A DNA stretch of 64,000 nt, taken from Enoplolaimus lenunculus (Eukaryota > Nematoda > Enoplea > Enoplida > Thoracostomopsidae). The notes beneath the pieces are model-generated. The model saw only the letters and a program-made list of their open reading frames with translations, had not been told where the DNA came from and did no database searches. The translations under genes and the position numbers were made by a program. Location of the stretch: contig JASANG010000625.1 in the NCBI GenBank assembly GCA_030248215.1, positions 85,791-149,790 of the forward strand. The letters run 5' to 3'. Positions 24,856 to 35,800 of the stretch are shown here, piece after piece; within the stretch, counting starts at the first letter, position 1, and every line of letters begins with the position of its first letter.

Positions 24856-25291
24856 CGTACTGTATAGTGACCCGAATAAGAGGGGGACTGATATTTATTT
24901 GTCCTCACCAGACGGTACCCCCTGGTATTCTTTCAAAGACTGTTATTTATTTTTACACGCTCTTCGCCGCCCTTCGTTACTAATATCCGTTATTGCAACT
25001 ATTCGTTGAATTAAACGTTTTTTTGTCTTGTATCAAATATAATGCAAGATTATACTTTAGAATGTGCTTTCAAAACTAACTATGCTTTAAAGTTTCGAAC
25101 TCAACTGTGTTTGCTGCTGGAGTAATTTATGCACCACAATTTGGGAAAATTGACGTTTATCGACTCTAATTACGGTTTAGGGATTGTATCAGCTTTACGG
25201 ACTCTTATTAGGGATACTGACTCCTACTGTTTGGAACTCAAAATGGGTACCCCCTCTTATTACCCTCTCTTTTTCAGGTCAGTGCAGTATA
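24856..25291. mobile_element. TA-type MITE (CTGTAGTGACCCG family)
   Basis: CTGTATAGTGACCCGAATAA and CAGGTCAGTGCAGTATA ends, with interior phrases GGTACCCCCTGG and ATGGGTACCCCCTCTTATTA. Confidence 0.8.
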
Positions 25292-25418
25292 TTAATATTT
25301 CAAATCAGGAACAGAACAAATTCAATGAGGGGTGCAACTTTGAGGGTTTATTAAACAACTTTGCCGTGGTCTTCTATTCTGAAACGGCAAGCAGATTTTT
25401 ATATTGGATCTAACACAC

Positions 25419-25577
25419 ACAGGGGCGGATCCAACAGGTTCTGACGGGGGGACGGGCTGGCCAATGTTATGAAACGCAAAAATTGTAAAGTAGGGACCTT
25501 ACCATTTTAACGCACAAAAATTCTGATAGTAGTGTACACCCCTCCCCCACGCCCCTTTGGATCCGCTAGTGTACACA
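25419..25577. repeat. Short inverted repeat around GGGGCGGATCCA
   Basis: ACACAGGGGCGGATCCAACA and CCCCTTTGGATCCGCTAGTG are inverted about 130 bases apart, probably the ends of a small element. Confidence 0.55.
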
Positions 25578-25627
25578 CTTTCTTCATTTGTTATTGTTAA
25601 GGTTTAGGTTTGGGGTTACACACAAAA

Positions 25628-25905
25628 AAATTGTCTGACAGACAAGAGAGATTGTCTTAATATTTTGACAATTATATTTCAGTACAGTCACCAGACTTAT
25701 ATATATGTCTTGAACTTCAGACTTTTATTTCTGAAAATTTTCAGAAATATGGGTGTGAAATATGTCCAGACTTAAAAGTTTGAAATTTAAGACTTTATTT
25801 CAAGAACGATTAAGACAGCTATTTTTTAAGTATAAGACAAATATATGTGAAATATAAGATTAATTTTGTTGGTTTTCACACATAAGTCTTAAACAATATT
25901 CTCCC
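25628..25905. repeat. ATATGTCTTAAATATAAGAC-type repeat
   Basis: Variants of AGACTTATATATATGTCTTG and AAGACAAATATATG recur in both orientations; a similar block lies at 31625-32150. Confidence 0.5.
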
Positions 25906-26178
25906 GGGAAGCCGTCAAAAACAGCTACGCAAAAGCTCAACTAAATTCCCTAATTTATTAATCATAAGACACGTCCAACACGTAAAATTAAGTAAAAAAG
26001 CGTTAATTTTGTCAAATTACCGTTAAAATTCGATTGCTTATATACACTTTTTAGAATATAAACGGGCAACAACATTGCATGCATTAAAATCAGAAAATTA
26101 ATTCTTTAATATAAACGCAACGATTTCATGAAAGAAAGTAATTTGTTTGTTATAAATTGGCAAATTTTTCAGAATATT

Positions 26179-26447
26179 AACCCATTCTCACATTGAGTTG
26201 CCTGTAGGCAACTCAGCGCAGTGTATATACGTTAAATAGTATATATCGCACTGTGTTTAACAATTGCAACACGTATACATAGTACTAAATCACCACAAGA
26301 CCTGAGAGCCCCCTCGGGCACGAGCGTCAAGCTCCTATAGCTGAGTGGTGATGGTATACGCCTCCCAATCCAGTTACCGGAGTTCGAATCCTAGCATAAA
26401 AGTAGGTCTCAGTGGAAATAGAAAATATTCATGTGAGAAAGGGTTAA
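26179..26447 (+). mobile_element. TTAA-flanked piggyBac-like MITE with tRNA-like core
   Basis: Ends TTAACCCATTCTCACATTGA and TTCATGTGAGAAAGGGTTAA are inverted. The tRNA-like part (about 26330-26395) has box A (AGCTGAGTGGTGATGG) and box B (GGAGTTCGAATCC). Confidence 0.85.
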
Positions 26448-26665
26448 ACATTGATGTTTTAGCCATTTTAGACGCAAATTTTTTGAGCTTTATAGAATGA
26501 TATATGATAAGACCAACTGTGTATTAGTCGACGAGTCTGGTTATGCACATAGCAATGCAATAGATTTAACTGTGAAGGTATAGTCCCACGGATGCTTGGC
26601 CTACCACTGTGATTGGCTGCAATCTGACAACTAATCTCATGCTTTAACCTTTCAAAGTAATATTT

Positions 26666-29600
26666 TCATAATGTACTCAAGCAAACAATATATTCAACGG
26701 TTCGTTTAACTGAATTGCACAATGACACAACAAACTGTGGTATTGGCAGTTGTAAAAAAACATAATCAACCAAATATAATTTGAATGCAATATTCAACAG
26801 CGTCAGATTTCTGTACAACTCACGGCGAGCAATTGATTCGTACTTGAGCGATTTGTCCACTGCCAGCCGATACATAAAAGGTTCTGTGCTGAAATATTAA
26901 AAGTTTGAACAACTCAGGCTGGTGGACAGTTTCTTCGTAAAACCCCATTTACACGTGCAAGTTTTTGCAGCAAAAGATTTGCACATGCAACTTGCATGTG
27001 CAAGTTTGGTAAAAACTTGCACGTGCAAATTATATGTGCAAGTTTGGTCACAAAGCAGCGTTGAAGTTCTTGCAGTTGCATATTATTCACATGGAATTCA
27101 TGCTATTGAATTTAATTCGCACCTGTGAACATAGTTGCAAGTCGCTTGAATTTGTTGCATCTGCAGTTTGATTGGTCAATCGGAAAGTTCGTTTGAAAAT
27201 GCTTGGTACTGCATGTATTTCGTCCAAGTAGCAGCCGCGAGTTCTCGCTACAAAAACTTGCACTTGTGAATGCGGCTTTACGTTTCCTGAAACGGCCCTG
27301 GTTAAAAATTGAATATCAGTCCCATTGGCTGATACAGAAATTTTTTACTGGCGCACGCGATACGTAATTAATGAAAAAAGCTCACGACCGAAGCAACTGA
27401 GCATCCAAACGCAATTTTAGCACTAAATCTTAATACCAAACGATGGGCTTGATCCCGATCCACAGTTACTGCCAGAGTACCTGGCATAGATCAGCTGGTC
27501 ATCAGGTTTGTGATTTTACACAAACATGAACACTAAACTATGTTATAATAACAAGACTGAAAAATTTTAATTTTTCCAAAGTGTCGCTGTTATTCAAAAC
27601 AAATACTGTGGACCAGGTACGGAACAGGACCGGATCGTTTTCCGGAGAGGCTATAATAGAGTCAGTTTAAGCTTTAGACTAATTACATTTTTGCTTAGTT
27701 TTAGCCTTAGGCTTGGGCTCAGGAATAGGAATCATCCATACGCTTAGGCTTAGGCTTAGGTCTAGGCTTAGGCTTAGGAATAGGCTCATCCATACGCTTA
27801 GGCTTAGGCTTAGGCTTAGGCTTAGGAATAGGCTCATCCATACGCTTAGGCTTAGGCTTAGGCTTAGGCTTAAGGTTAGGAATAGGCTCATACGTACGCT
27901 TAGGCTTAGGTTTTAGGCTTAGGTTAGGATAATGCTTATACTACCGTTCCGGCCCTGTTCTATACATGGACCAATACCGTAGTAATTTAACCCCTACAAT
28001 TTAGGTCCCCATCCGGTGTCAATAATCGTCGTTGGAAATCTGCCAGTGGACTTGAGAAAATCCCGTAGTTGCCCTGCAAACAGCTGCGATGTCTTAAATG
28101 TCAACAATTGGTACGCGTCCAGATGATGGCCAAAGTCACAATACCAATATTGTGGATAGAAATGATTGTAAACCGTTCCTGTCTTCGATGCGTATGGATT
28201 GGGATCAATGTTGTTGTTCTTTGCCCGAAATTCAATATATTTGTACAGTGATTCGACAAAACAATTGAAATTTGAACTACAGTTGAAACATGTGCCTGGA
28301 CCAAAATGGTGAACGAACGAACTCGATTCGTAGCATTTGGACGCCCACGCGGATATCAGGCGTTCCAGTGGATCACGGATAACGGCGAATTTAATCCAGC
28401 TGCTGTTTGACAACACGGAATCGCTGAAGCACAAAAGCGTCCGTAAATTCATCGCACTCTTTCGTTGTATGTTACACAGTAGCGAACAACGTGGGTTCTG
28501 GCCCAAACGGCAACAGTTGGAACGGTTACTAACGATTGGAACTGTTAACAAGGCTTAGGAATAGGCTTATGCTACTGTTGCGTCACTCAAAGTAATAGTG
28601 TCCCACCGTCGTGTAGATGAGTAATTATCTTTAGTCTGCGACCGGCTTCCATTCACCACTACGTTCGACCGATGTTGGAAGAGTGAACTGATTTAAGTAC
28701 GGAACCCTGTGGGGACAGCGAATGAGTGCAATGTCAGTAGATGCATACCATTCGCTGGTAAATGCTGCTTGTTGAATTTTACTGAACATTTTTTAAATGA
28801 TAACTAAATTTACTAAATATATGCCGTATAAAATTGTACCACTTAAAGTAAAATTATTGTAAGCACAAGACTAAGATATAACAAAACGTATATTAAGACA
28901 GATTAAATTTTTACTAAGCGAAATAATTTTTAATTCTAAAACCCTATTCACACGTACAAGTTTTTGCTGCGAGAACTTACAGCTGCAAATCATTAAAACT
29001 CATAGCTAGGAATTTTAGTTCACATGTGTGTACAACCATGCAAGTTCACTCAATTTATTGCAGCCGTTTTCTCATTGGCTGATGAAAAATGGAAGTTGTG
29101 CGCGCAATTTGCAGCAGCAAGTTCTCGCAGCAAAAACTTGTACGTGTGATTAGGGATTTACATTTTTGGTTTTGTATTTTCGTCTTTCAAATATCTGAGG
29201 CATTCATACATTATGTGAACGTTTTCTTGGTTTACAGCAAGGATTTTCTGTAGCGTTTGATTATCCATATGATTCATGCGGCATCCAAGAGCTTGCAAAT
29301 AAAATCAGATAAGCGCGCAAATAATGAATTGCAGAAATGTTTCAATTTGTTTTTAACTTTTACTTCAACTCAGAAGTTTCTGTATCAAATTCAACGCCAG
29401 AGCAGACAGGAGTGGTGGCAAACCCCAAACTCCAGGCTGGGTCCCCCCAATTCACGAGCATGGCGAGCGAGAAGCCAGACGCATTTTAAAATTTCGGCGG
29501 ATTTTGTTTCAGCCGGTTAGGGAGGGGGCCCCTTTAGGAGTGGGAGCCGCCCAAATCGGGGGTGTAGGGGTGGCTGCTCTGGCCCTGGCCAAATTTAGTT

Positions 29601-30303
29601 CAACTTTAGCATTGTGCTGCTAAGGTGATATTGCTGTTGTAACCTTGAATTTTGTCATTTCTTGTATTCGCATATACTTTATTCTTTACAGCTTTCTTTT
29701 GGTGTTCACGCAAAAAACGGTTTTAAGTGAACGTTTTTTTGCGAGACTCCAATAGAATAAGCTTAAGCTTTAGACTAATTTTTCGCTTTAGATTAGGCTT
29801 ACGCTTCAACTTACGTATTTGCTTAATTTTACGACTAGGCTTCGGCCTAATCAAAGGCTTTGGCTTAGGAATATGTTTATACTACTGTTACGACCCTGTT
29901 ATGAGCAAAAACCCGGAAAACAAAACGTTCGGTTTCCGAGTTTTGGCCAAAAGACAGATTCACCTTTGAGTTGAGTGCACGAAACTTTTGGTATCCAACA
30001 GATTAGCGTTTCAGCTTTGTGGACAAGTAACGGATCAACAGACTTCGGGTACTGTAACGATATGACCGGTGGCATTAGCATCTGGTGCGATATCAGTTGT
30101 ACAACTGGTTTGAGTCTAATAATCGATTCAACGTTTGCGTTGGTTTTCCAAATATCCATTGCATATTTGGCCAAATTTTGAATATTTGGCCACAATTTAG
30201 GCAAATAAACATTTGTTAATGGAACCAAAAGTATTAAACCAGGTATGATTTTGATAATTTTTAACGTTATTTTGAGTATATGTCTACGTGTCAAAATAAG
30301 CAT
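26666..30303 (-). CDS. Carbohydrate sulfotransferase B (Sulfotransfer_2 type), complete, 372 aa
   Basis: The four exons read leftwards: 30303-29964, 29291-29162, 28423-27998 and 26888-26666. They have the same phases (1, 2, 2) as gene A. The N-terminal anchor is at about residues 10-30, [12 protein letters not shown] ends exon 1 at residue 113, and [10 protein letters not shown] and DHFYPQYW-like ([12 protein letters not shown]) blocks lie in exon 3. Exon 4 ends in the family C-terminal helix ([16 protein letters not shown]). The first half of exon 3 plus 123 bases of the intron before it is about 98% identical to gene A, while the rest has clearly diverged. TTAGGC elements lie on both sides of exon 3: a full copy 25 bases beyond its donor, and a remnant just upstream of the conserved intron. 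The exon 2 donor (AAAAAT|GTAAAT) abuts another repeat. ATG 30303 is chosen as the first in-frame ATG; an upstream CAG could be a cis or trans acceptor. Confidence 0.82.
26941..27278. mobile_element. GCAAGTTTTTGCTGCGAGAA MITE
   Basis: CCCATTTACACGTGCAAGTT and CAAAAACTTGCACTTGTGAA ends are inverted, with extra copies of ACTTGCACGTGCAA inside. Confidence 0.75.
27610..27972 (+). mobile_element. TTAGGC MITE, copy 22, with higher-order repeat
   Basis: Flanks AATACTGT (27602-27609) and AATACCGT (27973-27980) differ at one base. The array at 27714-27920 is built of four units of about 50 bases, each a GAATAGGCTCATCCATACG spacer plus several TTAGGC. It lies 25 bases beyond exon 3 of sulfotransferase B. 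Confidence 0.95.
28256..28546 (-). repeat. Tract nearly identical to 19343-19633
   Basis: It is the gene B partner of the conserved tract in gene A, with no gaps and about six differences. It ends next to a TTAGGC MITE remnant. Confidence 0.9.
28550..28590 (+). mobile_element. TTAGGC MITE, copy 23, right-end remnant
   Basis: AGGCTTAGGAATAGGCTTAT and GCTACTGTTGCG remain, abutting the end of the gene A/B shared tract. Confidence 0.65.
28938..29156. mobile_element. GCAAGTTTTTGCTGCGAGAA MITE
   Basis: ACCCTATTCACACGTACAAG and CTTGTACGTGTGATTAGGG are inverted ends; the right end lies 5 bases from exon 2 of sulfotransferase B, within that exon's donor site. Confidence 0.8.
29724..29902 (+). mobile_element. 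TTAGGC MITE, copy 24, degraded
   Basis: GTGAACGTTTTTTTGCGAGA, AAGCTTAAGCTTTAGACTAA and TACTACTGTTACGACCCTG mark it. It lies 61 bases from the exon 1 border of sulfotransferase B. Confidence 0.75.
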
Positions 30304-30512
30304 TGATTTGGTTATCTGCAAGCAATTTTCAGTATTTGTAGGTTAAGAATAACTTAAGTAACATCGTATGAGCAGCGCTGTTACGGATGGTGAAAGACAG
30401 TAGGAGACGGACTCAAAAAATTAAAATTATTTAACGAAAAATAGAGCCACTATAAGACGTACCGATTGGCTTCCGTTGGTGCTTATGTATAAACTATATA
30501 TGTTATAAATCG

Positions 30513-30720
30513 AGTACAGTAGTGATCCGAATAAGAGGGGGTTATAGGGGTCCCCATTTTGAGTCCCAATCAATAATAGTCCCTATCCCTAATAAAAGTC
30601 CGTAAGCGGATACAGTTCCTAAACTCTAATTTGAGTGCATAAATGTCAATTGTCCCTAATTGCCGTGCATAAATAACTTCAGGCCTAAATAAAGTTGAGT
30701 TCAAGTAGTTTGTAATAATT
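30513..30720. mobile_element. TA-type MITE, partial
   Basis: TACAGTAGTGATCCGAATAA begins it; the other end is not found. Confidence 0.65.
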
Positions 30721-31100
30721 TTATTCCCAGCAAAAATATATTCAGTTCGCTAAATCCTTACTATCGTTCATAGTCAAAATACAAAATAAAAACAGTCGAA
30801 CCAGTTTTAGACACGTAGCAGCATATAGGAAAACTGTAATAGTGAAATATTTGATTTTAGTTTTATTGTTTCTAGAAATTGATATAAAACATCTAAGCTT
30901 AACATATGTGTTTTGCCCTATGATGAATTAATGTTTTAGTGTTTCCAGTATACCATATTAGGTTAACAAAAACGTTTGCAGAAGCCGGAACAAATGCATT
31001 GATACTGAGGCTTGGACAGGAATAAGCTATTTGGTGTTTGGTCTGGCAAAATACAATAAATAGAAATAGCCATGAAAGTTTGTTCAAAATCTGTTTATAA

Positions 31101-31365
31101 TTAACTCTATCACTTATAGAGTATACCATTAGCAACTAAATACAATAATGTACGAGCAATACACACACTGTGAGCAGTATTTAACATTTATAAAATATGC
31201 GCAGTGCAAAATCTCCACAAGACGTGACAGCCTACTCGGCCTCAAGCGTCAGGCTCCTATAGCTCAGTGGTCATCGTAAACGCCTCCCACCCGTGAGGCT
31301 GGGGATCGAATCTTTCCCTGAAAGTACATCTCATATGAAATTGAAAATATTCATATGAGAAAAAT
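31101..31365 (+). mobile_element. TTAA-type MITE with the best-preserved tRNA-like core
   Basis: The core at about 31250-31311 has GCTCCTATAGCTCAGTGGTC (box A), a perfect 5-bp anticodon-like stem (GCCTC/GAGGC) and GGGGATCGAATC (box B). The outer ends are decayed but recognisable (TTCATATGAGAAAA). Confidence 0.7.
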
Positions 31366-31624
31366 GTTTGTGAAATACTATTAAACAAACTTGTGAGTTT
31401 TTAATAAAATAAACTGTGGATGATGTATACTTCAACAAGAGCATGTAACTGAGTACATTACTACATTCTGTGTAGGAAAGAATATACCTGGCAGGCGTTC
31501 AATTTTTTCCTTACACCCCCTTATTTATGGGGGTGTAGAAACCTTAAAAGCAGACAAACACTGTTGCGATGCACAGTGTAAACCATTGCACATAAGTTTA
31601 TATTTTGATTTAAGTTTGGCTGCG

Positions 31625-32150
31625 TTCTGTATTCATAGCCTTCCTTTTAAAATAAGACAAATATGTCTTAAATATAACACAAATATTTCTAAAATATAAG
31701 ACAGATATGTCTGAAATACAAAATAAACATTTTCCGGGGAATTGACTCCGGAAGCTAAAACTCAACCAAATAGCCTAATTTTACAACCTATGACGCGTTC
31801 GAGACGTAAATTTTGGTTGGAAGCAGCCTAAGCTCAACCTCGAAATATCCTTGAAATTTGATTATTTATATACACTTTTAACAATTAACGAAGCAATTCT
31901 TACATGTATTAAAATCAGAAAATTAAATCTTGAACATAAAACATTTGTTTCTTCAAAGGCCGAAATTTATGTCTTATATATTGGCAACAGCAATTTCTTA
32001 AATTTAAGTCCTTTACGTTTAACTATTTCAGACACAAATTTCTGAACTGTTTAAGACTATTAGTGTCTCAAATACCAGACATTTATGTTCTGAAAATTTA
32101 AGAAGGTACGAGACTTGAAATGTCAAGACAGCTTATTTTGTGTGTGTAAG
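31625..32150. repeat. ATATGTCTTAAATATAAGAC-type repeat
   Basis: It shares the ACAAATATGTCTTAAATATA and TTAAGACTATTAGTGTCTC style phrases with 25628-25905. No coding content is supported. Confidence 0.45.
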
Positions 32151-32399
32151 AGCATTGGGTTGCATGTAAATATCATACGAAATATTTTCTTTACCTGCTT
32201 TATTAAATAATCAAGTACAAAATTTTGACACAACGGCCCATTCGGGGGGATGGAATCAATTTTTAGTCTCACCAGAGCCCCCTGCCCCCACATCCGGTTG
32301 CGGACCCGGATAATTTAACAGAAGGTAAACGTATATATGAAAAAATCGTAGATCTGATAGTCCCTGGCCAGGATGAATACCAACGCGTGCTGCTTTATA

Positions 32400-32762
32400 T
32401 TGGCTGCGTTTCTGAAATCTTACTTAAGTACTTACTTAAATTTTGCCTAAAGTACTTTCTTAAAGTCGCCGACTTACATACTTTACTTTTTGACAAAAGC
32501 TAAGAAATATCAGTTTTCATGCAGGAAAAAACAGAAACGAATAATTTCACTATAAATCAATAGGGTTACGTGAGATTACAATTTTAATTTAAGCTAGCGA
32601 TAGCAAGCTATAGCTTATGTGTTTGGGCAAGGTAAAACATTTTCAATCACTTAATTATTTACTTAAGTACGCCTTTAAAAACAAAAAAATGGAAAGGCAT
32701 AACTGATTAGCAAACGTTAAAGAATAAAGGTACACTTTAGTAGGGTTTCAAAAACACAGTCA
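32400..32762. mobile_element. ACTTAAGT MITE
   Basis: TTGGCTGCGTTTCTGAAATC and GTAGGGTTTCAAAAACACAG are inverted ends with CTTAAGT repeats inside. Confidence 0.65.
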
Positions 32763-32889
32763 ATGTCTGTCATAGCTGGTTACATTATCGTTTGATGGTA
32801 CATGAAAAAATTGGCCAAAACAAAAAGCGCACTTGACCAGCTTTGGACGCAACCAACTGCCCTTTGCGAAACGAAATACTACACTTACG

Positions 32890-35800
32890 CTATTTCATTA
32901 ATACATATTTACACGTCAAAAATTTCGCTGAATTTGACACGTCATTGCGGCAAAGTGATGTCACAAAGTCAGGAATTTGAAATTTTAAAAATATATAATC
33001 AATAAGGTACAGTCGAAACGCAATATCCATAAGTGTCACATTGTAGAATAATTCGTGGTAGGCTCTAGTTTTATAAACTACCGATATTGGCCGACCTGGA
33101 ACCGTTGAGAAGAATGCGTCTGTCCTGAAAAACAAAGAACAATTAAAATTTGCCCAATTCTACAACTTATCAGATGTCAATCAAAATTTAATCACTGGTA
33201 ACTTAAGCCCTTAGCCTTATTATTGGTACGTAGTCGTACAACGACGCAAGGCGAACAAATTCTGTTTGCAAAACGGATAATGGATCATATCGCAATTTGC
33301 AAATAGAGCTAAAGGGATTAACCTTAAATTTGCGAATGATACCACACCGCAGTTGAATGGGGAACAAATGACACCATCCTTTCAAAAGTTACCTGGTGTA
33401 CGCATGATATTGTGGATGTTGCATTATTATCAAAAATACGATGTTGCTCTTAGGCTAAAAATACTTTAAACGTTTAGCCGGCTGTGTTCAGAAGTTACAA
33501 TAGCAAATAAAGCAAGTTTAAGCACTCAAATCATTGAATAAGTAGCGGTCAATACATTTTGGTCAATTTTTGGTCGCAGTCAAACTTTTATTTGCGTTTC
33601 CGCTACAACAGATGGAAATCGGTCAAAAATTCAAAACGTTTTTTGTGTTTTGAGACAAAAGTTACTACGATATCGAAATCTACGTTTTGATAAGCGCTAA
33701 AAGTGTCTATTTTTTGCGATTAGTTTCAATCAAAATAGCTGTTTTGCTACAAAACCATTTGACCGACTTGAATAAAAAGTCATTTTTTTAAATTCAAAGG
33801 CGTTTAATGTATCGGTCTATTTTTATACACGATTGACAAGCCAAACAAGCAGAGTGCAACCGGATATTTGCCACCGGCACCGGTAGAATTTTCGCCCGAG
33901 GTTTTGGAACTTTTGAGTACTAAAATTTTTACGTCATTTTCTCAAATTAATATTTCGGTCAATGATTTTGTACTTTTCTCTGAGTCAATTTATTTTTTTG
34001 ATTGGCGACAAAAAATTGTTGACATTTGCTTGTGAAAATATTATCAATTTGAACTCCAAGCTGTCTAATAATTGCATGCTTAACCTTCAGCTCCGGTTCC
34101 GGGTTTAGCTTAGGATAATTTGGCGATATCCGGTTGCCATATTTTTAACCTTTTGCATCCTAAAATAGCCAAAACTACAGCGTATATCTTACATATTTTC
34201 GCCCCATCCCGTAAAAATGAAGTTTGACGGAAAACGTCCAGTGTCGTACAAAAATCGACGGATACGATCCGAAATATTGGGACGTGACTTGTACTCCATA
34301 AGAGTATACGCGTCTAAATGATTCGCAAATCCGCAATACCAATACTGTGGATAAAAATGATCGTATAACATTCGTCCAGGGGATTTGTACAGGATTGTTT
34401 TACGTTTATCAATCCGTGATATCGCTTTCAAGTAACCGTGCAACGCTTCTACAAAACAATTAAAGTTGTCGCCGCAATTGAAACAAGTCCTTGAGCCCCA
34501 AGTACGGTGAAACGAACCATTTGGATGACATTTTGAAGACCATCCGGATACAAGACGTTCCAGCGGATCTCGAATCATGGCAATGCGGGTCCATGTATTG
34601 TCCTCGAAAATTCGATCCCTAAAATTAATATTCTTAATTTTAAATGTAGGGTCACTACCGTTGCACGAGCTGTCAAATCTTTGACTTCAGTAGATTTGTG
34701 TTTAGGTTTAACTTTTGACAGCAAATAAGGTTTGGTGAATTTAAAATCATTTATTATAGTGCATATTTTCATCTTTACGACTTATATTCTCAAATGTGTG
34801 TAGCACCTATCGTCAGTTTACCAATCAGATTCAACTCATCTGTTTTCTGTTAGTAGTGTAGCGATCTGAATAAGAGAGGGAGGTTAAATACGAGTTCCAG
34901 AGTCATATATTGAGTCTGCGAATTAATAGGAGTCTGTTTCCCTAATTAGAGTCTGTAAATGAAGAGTACAAAATTACAAATTAGTCCATAAACGTTAATT
35001 GCCCTAGTTTACCAGCGTAAATGCTTCCTTGACCAAATTTAATGTTTTGTACAGAACTTGATTCGCTACTCAGACGTGTAATGTTTCCTATATTTGTAGC
35101 AGCGCACTCAAGCCTTATTAAGTAATGAACTAAAACCGTAAAAAATGGCTGGTATCGGTGTTTTGTCCAAATAACCGAAACTGGTTTGTAAAATAGCCGG
35201 CCGGATCCAAATAGCAGGCGGTGCGAGGGTGGTCTACGGAGAGGCGAAAGAATATGGGTCACGTCCTCTTATTCGTGTTGCTTTTGGTAGGGATATAATG
35301 CCGGTGGCTGCCGCTCCGCTCCCTGAGTGACAGCGCCAATAACCAGAGAACATAGGCGTCGCATAATTAACCCATAATGCTGTACGGATGTGGTTGTGTC
35401 CGCCGTCCTGTGGGTAAATAGAGCTTAGGTTCTGATTGCCGGTCGGCCACCGAATTGAGTGCGGGGAATGTTTTCGGACGCAAAGTGATTAAAAAACTGA
35501 ATACCGGAGGGGACACTGGAGGCGTCGCCACTGATCTGTGGAATCGTCGTCCGGTCAGCCCCGAGCCTGTAAAACGCGAAACTTGAAGATCTTAGGTCGG
35601 GAGACTCGGTCGCAGCCTCGTACATGCAGTTGCAGAAAGTTGTAAATTGGTGAAAAAAGTGACATACGAATCACGGAGCGCTTGCATGGTCCACTTGTTG
35701 AGCCCTCTGGTGGCTCAATCGTTCCTCGGGCGGCGAATATTTAGGCGGAATCGAATTCCCGGGTTCGTGGAGATCCTTTTTTCTCCGGTTCCGTGTCCCA

